A stretch of DNA of 39,263 bases, from positions 1 through 39,263 of the forward strand of contig CALADS010000026.1 of the NCBI GenBank assembly GCA_937890825.1. The letters run 5' to 3'. Positions 8,712 to 18,248 of this stretch are shown in pieces. Under the pieces are notes generated by a model. The model did not search any database, was not told the origin of the DNA, and saw only the letters and a list, made by a program, of their open reading frames with translations. The position numbers and the translations under genes were made by a program. Source of the DNA: an uncultured Bacteroides sp. (GTDB taxonomy: Bacteria; Bacteroidota; Bacteroidia; Bacteroidales; Bacteroidaceae). Position 1 is the stretch's first letter; every line of letters starts with the position of its first letter.

Positions 8712-10529
8712 TTACATACGTTCCGGAACTTCGATACCCAACAGTCCCATACCTAGACGAACCACCTTGGCCACATTCTCAGAAAGAGCTAGGCGGAATA
8801 CCTTCACAGCTTCATTTTCTTCACGCAGAATGCTGAAGTCGTGATAGAACTGATTATATTCCTTCACTAAATCATAACAGTAATTAGCAATCACCGACGG
8901 ACTGTAGTCTGTACCAGCCTGCTTCACCACAGCTGAGAAATCGGCCAGCATCTGAATCAATCCCTCTTCTTTCTCGCTCAGTTCGATGCCAGCATGCAAC
9001 TGCTGCGGCACGTCGATACCCGCTTCCTTTGCCTTACGAAGTACCGACTGTATACGGGCATACGTATATTGAATAAACGGACCGGTATTCCCGTTGAAAT
9101 CGATTGATTCCTTCGGATTAAAGGTCATGTTCTTACGAGCATCCACCTTCAAGATGAAGTATTTCAAAGCACCCAAACCTACTATCCGGGCAATGTTATC
9201 AGCTTCAGCCTGAGTCAGTCCATCGAGTTTACCTAATTCGCCCGACGTTTCTTTGGCTGTACCAATCATCTCTGCCATCAAATCGTCGGCATCCACTACC
9301 GTACCTTCGCGACTCTTCATCTTTCCCTCCGGAAGTTCCACCATTCCATAAGAAAAATGCACCAGACTCTTACCCCATTCAAAGCCCAGTTTGTCGAGCA
9401 AGATAGAGAGTACCTGGAAGTGATAATTCTGCTCATTACCTACCACATAAATCATCTTATCGATGGGATAATCTGCAAAACGTAATTTAGCCGTACCGAT
9501 ATCCTGCGTCATATAAACCGAAGTACCGTCAGCACGCAACAGCAATTTATGGTCAAGTCCTTCACCGGTCAAATCAGCCCAAACCGAGCCATCCTCTTTG
9601 CGATAAAAGAAACCTTTCTCCAAACCTTCCATCACCTTCTCCTTACCTTCCAGATAAGTTTCGGATTCATAATAAATCTTATCAAACGATACCCCCATCA
9701 TACGGTAGGTCTCATCGAAACCGGCATACACCCAATCATTCATACGTTTCCACAGAGCACGTACTTCAGGATCGTTAGCCTCCCACTTCACCAACATCTC
9801 TCGAGCTTCCTTCATCAGAGGCGATTCTGCTTCAGCCTTCGCCTTAGCCTCTTCCTCATTCATGCCAGCCGCCTGATATTGCTGCATCAGTTCCTTCACT
9901 TCTGCCTTGTAGTGCTTGTCGAAGGCCACGTAGTAATCGCCTATCAGATGGTCACCCTTCTTACCCGACGATTCAGGTGTTTCACCTTCACCATATTTCA
10001 GCCAAGCCAACATCGACTTACAGATATGGATACCGCGGTCGTTTACAATATTGGTTTTCACCACCTTATTACCATTAGCCGCCAAGATATTAGCCAAGGC
10101 ATTACCCAACAGATTATTACGCACATGCCCCAAGTGAAGCGGTTTATTGGTGTTCGGAGAAGAGTATTCAATCATTACCAGCGGAGAATGTTCGTCGGCT
10201 GCGATGATACCATAGTGCGCATCCGCATGGATATCATTCAGTAATTCAATCCAGGCAGAAGAGGCGATAGTAAGATTCAAGAAACCCTTGATTACATTGA
10301 AAGCAGCCACCATCGGCTCATTGGCTTTCAAATACTCGCCAATCTCCTGTGCGGTCTGTTCAGGTCCTTTTTTCGACATGCGCAAAAAAGGGAAAACAAC
10401 CAGCGTCAGATGGCCTTCAAACTCTTTTTTGGTCTTTTGCAACTGCACCTGTGCGGCCGGAACTTCCTGACCGTAAAGTGCCTTCAATCCGTTTGTAACG
10501 GAAGAGAGCAATTTCTGTTCTATATTCAT
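8712..10529 (-). CDS. argS: Arginyl-tRNA synthetase
   Basis: From the start at 10529 the product is 605 residues, starting MNIEQKLL. The open frame extends 41 codons further upstream, but that stretch crosses the -7 element at 10555-10562 and is not conserved-looking, so it was left out. The class I HIGH motif appears as HLGH at about residues 132-135. The KMSKS loop appears as KMKSREG. The N-terminal Add-1-like domain and the C-terminal DALR anticodon-binding domain (ending near LLGIEVPERM) fit ArgRS length and order. The enzyme charges tRNA-Arg in the cytoplasm. Confidence 0.98.
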   Translation of the reverse strand: MNIEQKLLSSVTNGLKALYGQEVPAAQVQLQKTKKEFEGHLTLVVFPFLRMSKKGPEQTAQEIGEYLKANEPMVAAFNVIKGFLNLTIASSAWIELLNDIHADAHYGIIAADEHSPLVMIEYSSPNTNKPLHLGHVRNNLLGNALANILAANGNKVVKTNIVNDRGIHICKSMLAWLKYGEGETPESSGKKGDHLIGDYYVAFDKHYKAEVKELMQQYQAAGMNEEEAKAKAEAESPLMKEAREMLVKWEANDPEVRALWKRMNDWVYAGFDETYRMMGVSFDKIYYESETYLEGKEKVMEGLEKGFFYRKEDGSVWADLTGEGLDHKLLLRADGTSVYMTQDIGTAKLRFADYPIDKMIYVVGNEQNYHFQVLSILLDKLGFEWGKSLVHFSYGMVELPEGKMKSREGTVVDADDLMAEMIGTAKETSGELGKLDGLTQAEADNIARIVGLGALKYFILKVDARKNMTFNPKESIDFNGNTGPFIQYTYARIQSVLRKAKEAGIDVPQQLHAGIELSEKEEGLIQMLADFSAVVKQAGTDYSPSVIANYCYDLVKEYNQFYHDFSILREENEAVKVFRLALSENVAKVVRLGMGLLGIEVPERM

Positions 10530-10554
10530 GATTAATAAGTATATTCTTAGACTG

Positions 10555-10562
10555 CAAAGGTA
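10555..10562 (-). promoter_or_regulatory. -7 promoter element for argS
   Basis: On the minus strand the sequence reads TACCTTTG, 25 bp before the chosen argS ATG. It also supports that shorter start. Confidence 0.6.
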
Positions 10563-10980
10563 ACATAAAAAAATTGTCTTTTCTTCGGAAAACCGAAAAA
10601 AAGACAACTTATTCCAGAGGGATGTACATTCCTTGAAGCCCCGATAAATCAATCAATTGCCAAATCAGAGCCAGCCTTGAACTTTACATTTATTTTGTCT
10701 AAAATCTCAATCCGCTGCTTTATGGCAAGATTGCAGTTTACTTACAGCAAACATTCTGATACAGAGAATGTACTAAGACCTACCAGCAAGTCCATATAAA
10801 CTTACCCACAAGATAACAATCTATCACACCGCCCGGCAAAAGCAAGGCAATATTTCTGAATATCAAATAAAAACAGTAAAAAAACAGCCCTTTACAAACT
10901 TTTTTGGAGAATAGTCAGTCTATTTTCTATAGAAACAAGGAATTAATTCGTATTTTTGCAACTTATTGATTGAAAAATAA
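10563..10980. other. Intergenic region between divergent argS and the rhomboid genes
   Basis: This AT-rich stretch of about 420 bp has no convincing ORF. It holds a small hairpin (CATTCT...AGAATG near 10755) and, at 10951-10958, a TATTTTTG -7 element for the rhomboid genes. The middle part shows nothing I can name. Confidence 0.5.
10951..10958 (+). promoter_or_regulatory. -7 promoter element for the rhomboid pair
   Basis: TATTTTTG lies 22 bp before the first possible ATG of the rhomboid gene. Confidence 0.6.
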
Positions 10981-11721
10981 ATGCTTATGAATCATATTCC
11001 ACCTGTTACCAAGAATCTGCTCATCATCAATACACTGATGTTTATGGGCATGATTGTAGCCGAAAGTTATCAATACGACCTCAATCAGTTTTTGGGGTTA
11101 CACTTCATCCTTTCAGATCACTTCAATTTATCTCAACTCATCACCTACATGTTCATGCATGGCAGCTTCAGCCATCTGTTTTTCAACATGTTTGCAGTAT
11201 GGATGTTCGGGCGAATTCTAGAACAAGTATGGGGCTCAGAACGCTTCTTGTTCTATTACATGGTCTGCGGAATCGGCGCCGGTCTTATCCAGGAGTTGGT
11301 TACAGGTATCAGTTACTACACCCTGCAGTCGGGCCTGCCTGCCGACGTAGTGACCCAAATACAGCAAGAGGGTGCTAACATCCTACAACGGAGCATGAAC
11401 TATACAGATCCCATTTTAGGCAGCCTCAACGCTACCTTAAACGGATTTACTGTAGGGGCCTCTGGAGCCGTTTATGCCATTTTATTGGCCTTTGGTATGA
11501 CTTTCCCTAACCAACCCATGTTTGTCTTTCCCCTCCCCATGCCCATCAAAGCCAAATATTTCGTCATCGGCTATGCCTTGATAGAACTCTTCTCCGGACT
11601 GGCCAACAACCCCGGTGACAACGTGGCTCATTTTGCCCACTTGGGCGGCATGATTTTCGGATTTATCATCATACTCTATTGGAGAAACAAGAACAAGAAC
11701 CATGGCTACTATTATAACTGA
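10981..11721 (+). CDS. Rhomboid family intramembrane serine protease (first of two)
   Basis: This 246-residue polytopic membrane protein has the rhomboid fold. The catalytic serine is S161 in GASGAVYA. The catalytic histidine is H220 in HFAHLGGMIFG. The conserved membrane-entry segment MFMHGSFSHLFFNM is also present, along with about six hydrophobic segments. Rhomboids cut transmembrane segments of other membrane proteins; no substrate can be read here. Starts at 10981 and at 10987 (second ATG) are both possible, giving almost the same protein. It overlaps the next rhomboid gene by 20 bp. Confidence 0.93.
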   Translation: MLMNHIPPVTKNLLIINTLMFMGMIVAESYQYDLNQFLGLHFILSDHFNLSQLITYMFMHGSFSHLFFNMFAVWMFGRILEQVWGSERFLFYYMVCGIGAGLIQELVTGISYYTLQSGLPADVVTQIQQEGANILQRSMNYTDPILGSLNATLNGFTVGASGAVYAILLAFGMTFPNQPMFVFPLPMPIKAKYFVIGYALIELFSGLANNPGDNVAHFAHLGGMIFGFIIILYWRNKNKNHGYYYN

Positions 11722-12592
11722 TTTAAAAAGAACGTATCAGAACGGAAACACTCACATCCGTCTGATATTCATTAATGTTGGCGTATTTATACTAACCGCC
11801 CTATTGGCAGTTGTCTTACAGTTGTTCAACTGCCCTGTCGACTATTTGTTGCAATGGTTGGAGATGCCGGCATCTATCAGTCAATTCCTCTGCCAACCTT
11901 GGACACTGATTACGTATATGTTCATGCATGCAGGCCTGCTACACATACTCTTCAATATGCTGTGGCTGTATTGGTTTGGCGAACTGTTTCTACAGTTCTT
12001 CTCATCCAAGCATCTACGCGGCTTATATATATTAGGAGGAATATGCGGAGGGCTACTATATTTGCTGGCATATAATATCTTTCCCTATTTCGCCCCCATG
12101 ATTTCGTATTCCTACCTGCTGGGAGCATCCGCTTCGGTACTGGCCATCGTGGCAGCCACGGCCTATAGAGCCCCCAATGTACCCATCCGGTTGTTATTAC
12201 TGGGTACCCTTCCTTTAAAGTATCTGGCACTCATTGTCATTGGACTCGACTTTTTATTTCTCACCTCCAGCAATGCCGGCGGACACATAGCACACGTAGG
12301 AGGTGCTTTGGCCGGACTGGCTTTTGCACGGACATTGGATAAAGGCACCGACCTGAGCCTCCTCATCAACCGATGTATTGACGGGCTGACCTCACTCTTT
12401 AAAAAGAAACGCTACCACACAAAGATGAATATAAAGAGTGGCGGAAAACGTCGGAACGACTACGATTACAACAGTCATAAAAAAGCCCAAAATGATGAAA
12501 TAGACCGTATTTTGGACAAACTGAAGAAATCCGGGTATGAAAGCCTTACTTCGGAAGAGAAAAAGAGCCTGTTCGATGCCAGCAAGCGTTGA
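11702..12592 (+). CDS. Rhomboid family intramembrane serine protease (second, with cytosolic tail)
   Basis: This 296-residue rhomboid has catalytic residues S143 in GASASVLA and H198 in HIAHVGG, plus the MFMHAGLLHILFNM segment. Unlike the first copy it has a long hydrophilic C-terminal tail of about 90 residues. The tail ends in a charged helical element (DEIDRILDKLKKSGYESL...) that is also seen on other Bacteroidetes rhomboids. The two genes overlap by 20 bp, so they are co-transcribed and probably coupled. Whether they process different substrates or work together is not known. Confidence 0.93.
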   Translation: MATIITDLKRTYQNGNTHIRLIFINVGVFILTALLAVVLQLFNCPVDYLLQWLEMPASISQFLCQPWTLITYMFMHAGLLHILFNMLWLYWFGELFLQFFSSKHLRGLYILGGICGGLLYLLAYNIFPYFAPMISYSYLLGASASVLAIVAATAYRAPNVPIRLLLLGTLPLKYLALIVIGLDFLFLTSSNAGGHIAHVGGALAGLAFARTLDKGTDLSLLINRCIDGLTSLFKKKRYHTKMNIKSGGKRRNDYDYNSHKKAQNDEIDRILDKLKKSGYESLTSEEKKSLFDASKR

Positions 12593-12642
12593 CAGAGCCT
12601 TCATTTACTAATCTTAATAAGAATTACCATTAATCTTATATC

Positions 12643-14727
12643 ATGTTGAGAAAAAGTTTTTTAATGTTAGCAGCAAGTTGTATGATGTATTCCTGCACAA
12701 CGTCCACGGAACAAAATCCGTTTTTAAGTGAGTACCAAACACCATTTGGCGTTCCACCGTTCGACCAAATCAAGATGGAACACTACGAACCTGCCTTCTT
12801 AAAAGGTATAGAAGAACAAAACAAGCTGATTGATGCCATCGTGCAAAACACGGAAGCACCAACCTTCCAGAATGTCATTCAAGCTTTAGACAACAGTTCT
12901 CCTATCCTGGACCGTGTGGGTGGTGTATTCTATAACCTCACTTCCGCCGAAACCAACGATGAACTGACCGCTCTCTCCATCAAACTGGCTCCTCTGATGT
13001 CGGAACACAGCGACAATATCCAACTGAACAGCCAATTGTTTCAGAAAGTAAAAACCGTCTATCTGCAAAAAGACAGCATCCAGCTAACCCGAGAGCAACG
13101 TCGCTTGCTGGAAAACACCTACAAAGATTTCGTACGCTCCGGCGCCAACCTCAATGCTGAGCAGCAAGCACGCCTGCGCGAAATCAACAAACAACTGTCT
13201 ACGCTGGGCCTGGAATTCGATAACCACATCTTGAACGAAAACAATGAATTCCAACTACTGGTAGATCAAGAATCCGAATTGAGCGGACTGCCGGAATGGT
13301 TCAAGCAAAGCGCAGCTGCCGAAGCGCAGGCTGCCGGCCAAGAAGGCAAATGGTTGTTTACCCTACACAATGCCAGCCGCCTGCCGCTGCTGCAATATGC
13401 CGACAACAGAGACCTGCGCGAACAAATATACAAAGCATACATCCAGCGTGGAAACAACAACGACAAGAATGATAACAAGAAAATCATCCGTGACATTGTA
13501 AACCTACGCCTGGAAAAAGCCAAACTTTTAGGTTTTGACTGCTATTCCAACTTTGTGTTGGACAATACCATGGCCAAGAATTCTGAAACTGTCATGGACT
13601 TCTTGCACAACCTTTGGCAATATGCCCTGCCCAAAGCCAAGGCCGAAGCCCAAGAACTACAAGAACTGATGGACAAAGAAGGTAAAGGTGAAAAACTGGA
13701 AGCATGGGACTGGTGGTATTATACCGAAAAACTACGGAAAGCTAAATACGATTTGGATGAAGAAGAACTCAAGCCCTACTTCAAATTGGAAAATGTGCGC
13801 GAAGGAGCCTTTGCCGTGGCCAACAAGTTGTATGGCATCACCCTGACACCGCTACACAACATCCCGGTCTATCACCCCGACGTAGAAGTGTTCGAAGTGA
13901 AAGATGCCGACGGATCACATCTTGGCATCTTCTATGTAGACTACTTCCCGCGTGCCGGCAAAAGTGGAGGTGCCTGGATGAGCAACTACCGTGAACAGCA
14001 AGGAGACATCCGTCCGTTGGTATGCAATGTGGCCAGCTTTACCAAACCGGTAGGCGACACTCCGTCACTGCTGACCTTGGACGAAGTAGAAACTCTCTTC
14101 CATGAATTCGGTCATGGACTGCACGGACTGCTTACCAAATGCCAATACAAAGGCACATCAGGAACCAATGTGGTGCGCGACTTCGTAGAGCTTCCCTCAC
14201 AAATCAACGAACATTGGGCCACAGAACCTCAGGTATTGAAAATGTATGCCCGCCACTATCAGACAGGCAACACCATACCCGATGAACTGATTGAAAAAAT
14301 CCGTAAACAGAAGACTTTCAATCAGGGCTTCATCACCACCGAACTGATGGCAGCCGCTATTCTGGATATGAATCTGCACAACCTGACCGATACACAAGGC
14401 TTGGATGTAGTAGCCTACGAAAAAGAAGCCATGGACAAATTGGGGCTGATACCACAAATCGCTCCACGCTACCGCACTACTTACTTTAGCCACATCATCG
14501 GCGGATATGCAGCTGGATACTACAGCTATCTGTGGGCCAATGTATTAGACAGCGATGCGTTCGAAGCTTTCAAAGAACACGGCATCTTCGACCCGAACAC
14601 TGCCAGCCTCTTCCGTCGCAACATTTTGGAAAAAGGAGACAGCGAAGAAGCCATGACACTTTACCGCAACTTCCGTGGAGCAGAGCCTCAATTAGAGCCG
14701 ATGTTAAAAAACCGCGGAATGAAATAA
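12643..14727 (+). CDS. dcp: M3 family peptidyl-dipeptidase, lipoprotein
   Basis: This 694-residue zinc metallopeptidase has an N-terminal lipoprotein signal (hydrophobic run ending MMYSC), so it is probably anchored in the envelope with the catalytic domain in the periplasm. The zinc site is HEFGH with H487 and H491, and the third ligand E516 sits 25 residues after the second histidine, as expected for M3. Length and sequence (FxEYxTPFGVPPF at the N-terminus) fit the Dcp group, which releases dipeptides from peptide C-termini. It lies 50 bp after the rhomboid pair in the same direction. It could share their transcript, since no separate -7 motif was seen. Confidence 0.95.
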   Translation: MLRKSFLMLAASCMMYSCTTSTEQNPFLSEYQTPFGVPPFDQIKMEHYEPAFLKGIEEQNKLIDAIVQNTEAPTFQNVIQALDNSSPILDRVGGVFYNLTSAETNDELTALSIKLAPLMSEHSDNIQLNSQLFQKVKTVYLQKDSIQLTREQRRLLENTYKDFVRSGANLNAEQQARLREINKQLSTLGLEFDNHILNENNEFQLLVDQESELSGLPEWFKQSAAAEAQAAGQEGKWLFTLHNASRLPLLQYADNRDLREQIYKAYIQRGNNNDKNDNKKIIRDIVNLRLEKAKLLGFDCYSNFVLDNTMAKNSETVMDFLHNLWQYALPKAKAEAQELQELMDKEGKGEKLEAWDWWYYTEKLRKAKYDLDEEELKPYFKLENVREGAFAVANKLYGITLTPLHNIPVYHPDVEVFEVKDADGSHLGIFYVDYFPRAGKSGGAWMSNYREQQGDIRPLVCNVASFTKPVGDTPSLLTLDEVETLFHEFGHGLHGLLTKCQYKGTSGTNVVRDFVELPSQINEHWATEPQVLKMYARHYQTGNTIPDELIEKIRKQKTFNQGFITTELMAAAILDMNLHNLTDTQGLDVVAYEKEAMDKLGLIPQIAPRYRTTYFSHIIGGYAAGYYSYLWANVLDSDAFEAFKEHGIFDPNTASLFRRNILEKGDSEEAMTLYRNFRGAEPQLEPMLKNRGMK

Positions 14728-14775
14728 GAATGCAAATATTTGACTACCTTTTACTTCCAAATGTGAAAAAAAAAC

Positions 14776-14783
14776 TATATTTG
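14776..14783 (+). promoter_or_regulatory. -7 promoter element for secDF
   Basis: TATATTTG lies 59 bp before the secDF start. Confidence 0.65.
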
Positions 14784-14842
14784 CAGCCTTGTATGGATTT
14801 GGAATTCATTAAAAAAGTAATAATAATAAACTAAAAACTAAC

Positions 14843-17815
14843 ATGCAAAACAAAGGATTTGTAAAGGTTTTTGCGTTACTGCTCACACTTGTGTGCATCT
14901 TCTACCTCTCCTTCTCTTTTGTCACTCGCCATTATACAAGTAAGGCATACGAGCTGGCTAACGGAGATGAGAAAGTGGCACAAGACTATCTGGACTCGTT
15001 ATCCAACGAGAAAGTATGGTTGTGGAACTGGACGCTGAAACAATGTCGTGAGATGGAAATCAGTTTAGGTCTGGACTTAAAGGGTGGTATGAACGTCATC
15101 CTCGAGGTTTCTGTACCGGATGTCATTAAGGCCTTGGCTGACAACAAACCAGATGAAGCTTTCAACAAAGCATTGGCCGAAGCAGCCCGTCTGGCTACTA
15201 CCAGCCAACAAGACGTCATCACGCTGTTTATCAACGAATATCACAAACTGGCTCCTGATGCTACATTGGCCCAGTTGTTTGCTACCCAACAGTTGAAAGA
15301 CAAAATCAACCAGAAGTCTACCGACGCTGAAGTAGAAAAAGTACTTCGTGAAGAAGTAAAGGCAGCAGTCGACAACTCTTACAACGTGCTCCGCACTCGT
15401 ATCGACCGCTTCGGTGTGGTTCAGCCCAATATCCAGAGCCTGGAAGACAAGATGGGCCGCATCATGGTGGAACTTCCGGGTATCAAGGAACCCGAGCGTG
15501 TAAGAAAATTACTCCAAGGTTCTGCTAACCTGGAATTCTGGGAAACTTACAGTTCCAAAGACATCGCTCCTTACATGCAATCAGTTGACGCTAAGCTTCG
15601 CACACTCTTGGCTGCCAACGAGCCTGAAGCTGAAGCAGAAAAAGCTACTGAAGACAAGAAAATCGTAAGCTCTGCCGACAGCATTGCAGCTGCTCTGAAA
15701 GGTCAAAGTCAGGATGATGCAGCTACGCTGGCTCAAATCAAGAAAGAACATCCTTTGCTGGCTATCCTGCAGGTAAACCCCAACGGAGGTCCGGTAGTAG
15801 GCTATGCCAACCATAAAGATACAGCTGAAGTCAACAAATACCTCCAAATGAAAGAGGTACAAGCAGACATGCCGAAAGACTTACGCTTGAAATGGGGGGT
15901 AGCTCCGGTATCTTTCGACCCGAAAGCTCAAACCTTTGAATTATATGCCATCCGTTCTACCGAACGCAACGGCAAAGCTCCGCTGGAAGGCGACGTAGTA
16001 GTGGATGCTACCGACGAATTCGACCAATACGGTCATCCGGCTGTAAGCATGGTGATGAATACCGATGGTGCTCGCCGCTGGGCTCAACTCACCAAGCAGA
16101 ACATTGGCCGCAGCATCGCTATCGTACTGGATGGCTATGTATACTCTGCTCCCAACGTAAGCAATGAAATTACCGGCGGTCGTTCACAGATTACCGGTCA
16201 CTTTACTCCGGAAGAAGCCAAAGACTTGGCCAACGTATTGAAATCAGGTAAGATGCCGGCTCCGGCCCACATCGTACAGGAAGACATCGTAGGTCCGTCA
16301 CTCGGTCAGGCATCTATCAATGCCGGTATCGTATCCTTCATCGTAGCATTGGTATTGCTGATGATTTACATGTGCTCTATGTACGGTTTCATCCCGGGCA
16401 TGGTAGCCAACGGAGCTTTGATTCTGAACCTGTTCTTCACGCTGGGTATTCTTTCTTCCTTCCAGGCTGCTTTGACGATGTCCGGTATTGCCGGTATGGT
16501 ATTGTCACTGGGTATGGCTGTGGATGCCAACGTGTTGATTTATGAACGTACCAAAGAAGAACTTCGTGCCGGCAAGGGTGTGAAGAAAGCCTTGGCCGAT
16601 GGTTACTCCAACGCCTTCTCTGCCATCTTCGACTCTAACTTGACTTCTATCATCACCGGTATCATCCTGTTCAACTTCGGTACAGGACCTATCCGTGGTT
16701 TTGCCACCACCCTGATTATCGGTATCTTGATTTCATTCTTTACAGCCGTGTTCATGACCCGCTTGTTCTACGAGCACTTCATGAGCAAAGACAAATTGCT
16801 GAACCTTACTTTCAGCACCGGCATCTCCAAGAACCTGATGGCCAATACCCACTTCGATTTCATGGGTCGCAACAAGGTTTGGATGAGCATTACAGGTGCT
16901 GCTTTGGTAATCTTTATCGGCTTCCTGATGACACGCGGACTGAGCCAGAGCATCGACTTCACCGGTGGACGTAACTTCAAGGTACAGTTCGAGAAAGAAA
17001 CCGAGCCCGAACAAGTTCGCACGCTGATTGCCAGCAAATTTGGCGATGCCAACGTAAGCGTAATCGCTATCGGTACCGATAAGAAGACGGTACGTATCAG
17101 CACAAACTACCGCATCGAAGAAGAAGGCAACAACGTAGACTCTGAAATCGAAGCCTATCTGTATGAAACGCTGAAACCGCTGCTCACTCAGAACATCTCT
17201 TTAGAGACATTCATCGACCGTGAGAACCATACAGGCGGTAGTATCATCAGTTCACAGAAAGTAGGTCCGAGCATTGCCGACGACATCAAGGTATCTGCTA
17301 TCTGGTCAGTGGTATTGGCTCTGATTGCCATTGGTCTGTACATCTTGTTGCGTTTCCGTAACATCGCCTACAGTATCGGTTCGGTAGCTGCTCTGGCATG
17401 CGATACCGTCATGATTCTGGGTATGTACTCTATGTGGTGGGGCATCGTTCCATTCTCTTTGGAAATCGACCAGACCTTCATCGGTGCTATCCTGACAGCC
17501 ATCGGTTACTCTATCAACGATAAGGTGGTAATCTTCGACCGTGTACGTGAATTCTTTGGTCTGTATCCGAAGCGCAACAAGTTGCAACTGTTCAACGATT
17601 CACTGAACACTACACTGGCTCGTACCATCAACACTTCACTGAGTACCTTGATTGTATTGCTGTGTATCTTTATTTTAGGTGGTGATTCTATCCGCAGTTT
17701 TGCATTCGCCATGATTCTGGGTGTCGTATTTGGTACCCTGTCTTCACTGTTCATTGCTTCTCCGATAGCATACATGCTGATTAAGAAGAACAACGAACCC
17801 GAAGAAAACAAATAA
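14843..17815 (+). CDS. secDF: Fused protein translocase subunit SecDF
   Basis: This 990-residue inner-membrane protein uses the proton motive force to help pull exported proteins out of the SecYEG channel. The SecD half has an N-terminal transmembrane segment, the motif SLGLDLKGGM, a large periplasmic region, and membrane helices including LGMAVDANVLIYER. The SecF half begins around residue 670, with SIDFTGGRNF and AIGYSINDKVVIFDR. Fusion of SecD and SecF in one chain is usual in Bacteroidetes. A charged, alanine-rich insert in the first periplasmic domain (around residues 255-290) looks lineage-specific. The gene has its own promoter and terminator. Confidence 0.98.
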   Translation: MQNKGFVKVFALLLTLVCIFYLSFSFVTRHYTSKAYELANGDEKVAQDYLDSLSNEKVWLWNWTLKQCREMEISLGLDLKGGMNVILEVSVPDVIKALADNKPDEAFNKALAEAARLATTSQQDVITLFINEYHKLAPDATLAQLFATQQLKDKINQKSTDAEVEKVLREEVKAAVDNSYNVLRTRIDRFGVVQPNIQSLEDKMGRIMVELPGIKEPERVRKLLQGSANLEFWETYSSKDIAPYMQSVDAKLRTLLAANEPEAEAEKATEDKKIVSSADSIAAALKGQSQDDAATLAQIKKEHPLLAILQVNPNGGPVVGYANHKDTAEVNKYLQMKEVQADMPKDLRLKWGVAPVSFDPKAQTFELYAIRSTERNGKAPLEGDVVVDATDEFDQYGHPAVSMVMNTDGARRWAQLTKQNIGRSIAIVLDGYVYSAPNVSNEITGGRSQITGHFTPEEAKDLANVLKSGKMPAPAHIVQEDIVGPSLGQASINAGIVSFIVALVLLMIYMCSMYGFIPGMVANGALILNLFFTLGILSSFQAALTMSGIAGMVLSLGMAVDANVLIYERTKEELRAGKGVKKALADGYSNAFSAIFDSNLTSIITGIILFNFGTGPIRGFATTLIIGILISFFTAVFMTRLFYEHFMSKDKLLNLTFSTGISKNLMANTHFDFMGRNKVWMSITGAALVIFIGFLMTRGLSQSIDFTGGRNFKVQFEKETEPEQVRTLIASKFGDANVSVIAIGTDKKTVRISTNYRIEEEGNNVDSEIEAYLYETLKPLLTQNISLETFIDRENHTGGSIISSQKVGPSIADDIKVSAIWSVVLALIAIGLYILLRFRNIAYSIGSVAALACDTVMILGMYSMWWGIVPFSLEIDQTFIGAILTAIGYSINDKVVIFDRVREFFGLYPKRNKLQLFNDSLNTTLARTINTSLSTLIVLLCIFILGGDSIRSFAFAMILGVVFGTLSSLFIASPIAYMLIKKNNEPEENK

Positions 17816-17840
17816 ACAAGTCTACAGACAGACACAATAG

Positions 17841-17880
17841 ATAAGGAGGGCCTATGAACATAGGTCCTCCTTATTTTATT
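17841..17880 (+). terminator. Terminator after secDF
   Basis: The hairpin ATAAGGAGG-G-CCTAT / ATAGG-T-CCTCCTTAT has one G-U pair and is followed by a T-rich tract, 25 bp after the secDF stop. Confidence 0.85.
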
Positions 17881-17931
17881 CTCCTGCCAAGCAAAGCAGT
17901 ACTAATCGAAGAGGCATACCGAATACTCAAA

Positions 17932-17981
17932 AAAAAGAGTTACCCCTGCTACAGACAGCTGTAACAAGGGTAACTCTTTTT
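17932..17981. terminator. Terminator of tRNA-Arg, possibly bidirectional
   Basis: A 14-bp perfect stem (17932-17945 with 17968-17981) has A runs on one side and T runs on the other, plus a small inner ACAG/CTGT hairpin. It lies just after the minus-strand tRNA-Arg and is suited to end transcription from either side. Confidence 0.75.
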
Positions 17982-18011
17982 AAATGGGTGTTTTCACCCC
18001 TCCATTCTCTG

Positions 18012-18083
18012 TAGCCCCGAGGGGAATCGAACCCCTATCTAAAGTTTAGGAAACTTCTATTCTATCCGTTGAACTACAAGGCC
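18012..18083 (-). tRNA. tRNA-Arg (CCT)
   Basis: The minus strand folds into a full 72-nt cloverleaf. The acceptor GGCCTTG pairs with CGGGGCT (with G-U pairs), the D stem is GTTC/GAAT, the anticodon stem is GAAGT/ACTTT with loop TTCCTAA (anticodon CCT at 18048-18050), and the T arm is AGGGG/CCCCT. CCA is not encoded. Confidence 0.93.
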
Positions 18084-18122
18084 CTTTTGCACAGAAAATG
18101 CAAAGATTCTAATTACGAGTTG

Positions 18123-18130
18123 CAAAGATA
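18123..18130 (-). promoter_or_regulatory. -7 promoter element for tRNA-Arg
   Basis: On the minus strand this reads TATCTTTG, about 40 bp before the tRNA 5' end. Confidence 0.5.
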
Positions 18131-18174
18131 ATGTATTCTATTGATTTTCCGAAAAAAAGTTTTGTTAATCCGAT

Positions 18175-18182
18175 TAACTTTG
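18175..18182 (+). promoter_or_regulatory. -7 promoter element for korAB
   Basis: TAACTTTG lies 66 bp before the korA ATG, back to back with the tRNA-Arg promoter. Confidence 0.6.
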
Positions 18183-18248
18183 CGAAATTTGCCGTTGACG
18201 ATTACAGAAAGTAATCCATCAAATATTCATTCACATTAAATCTACATT

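Noticed and set aside
9549..10244. Plus-strand open frame of 231 codons
   Set aside because: It is antisense to argS with no recognisable domain. The argS frame is fully supported by its HIGH and KMSKS motifs.
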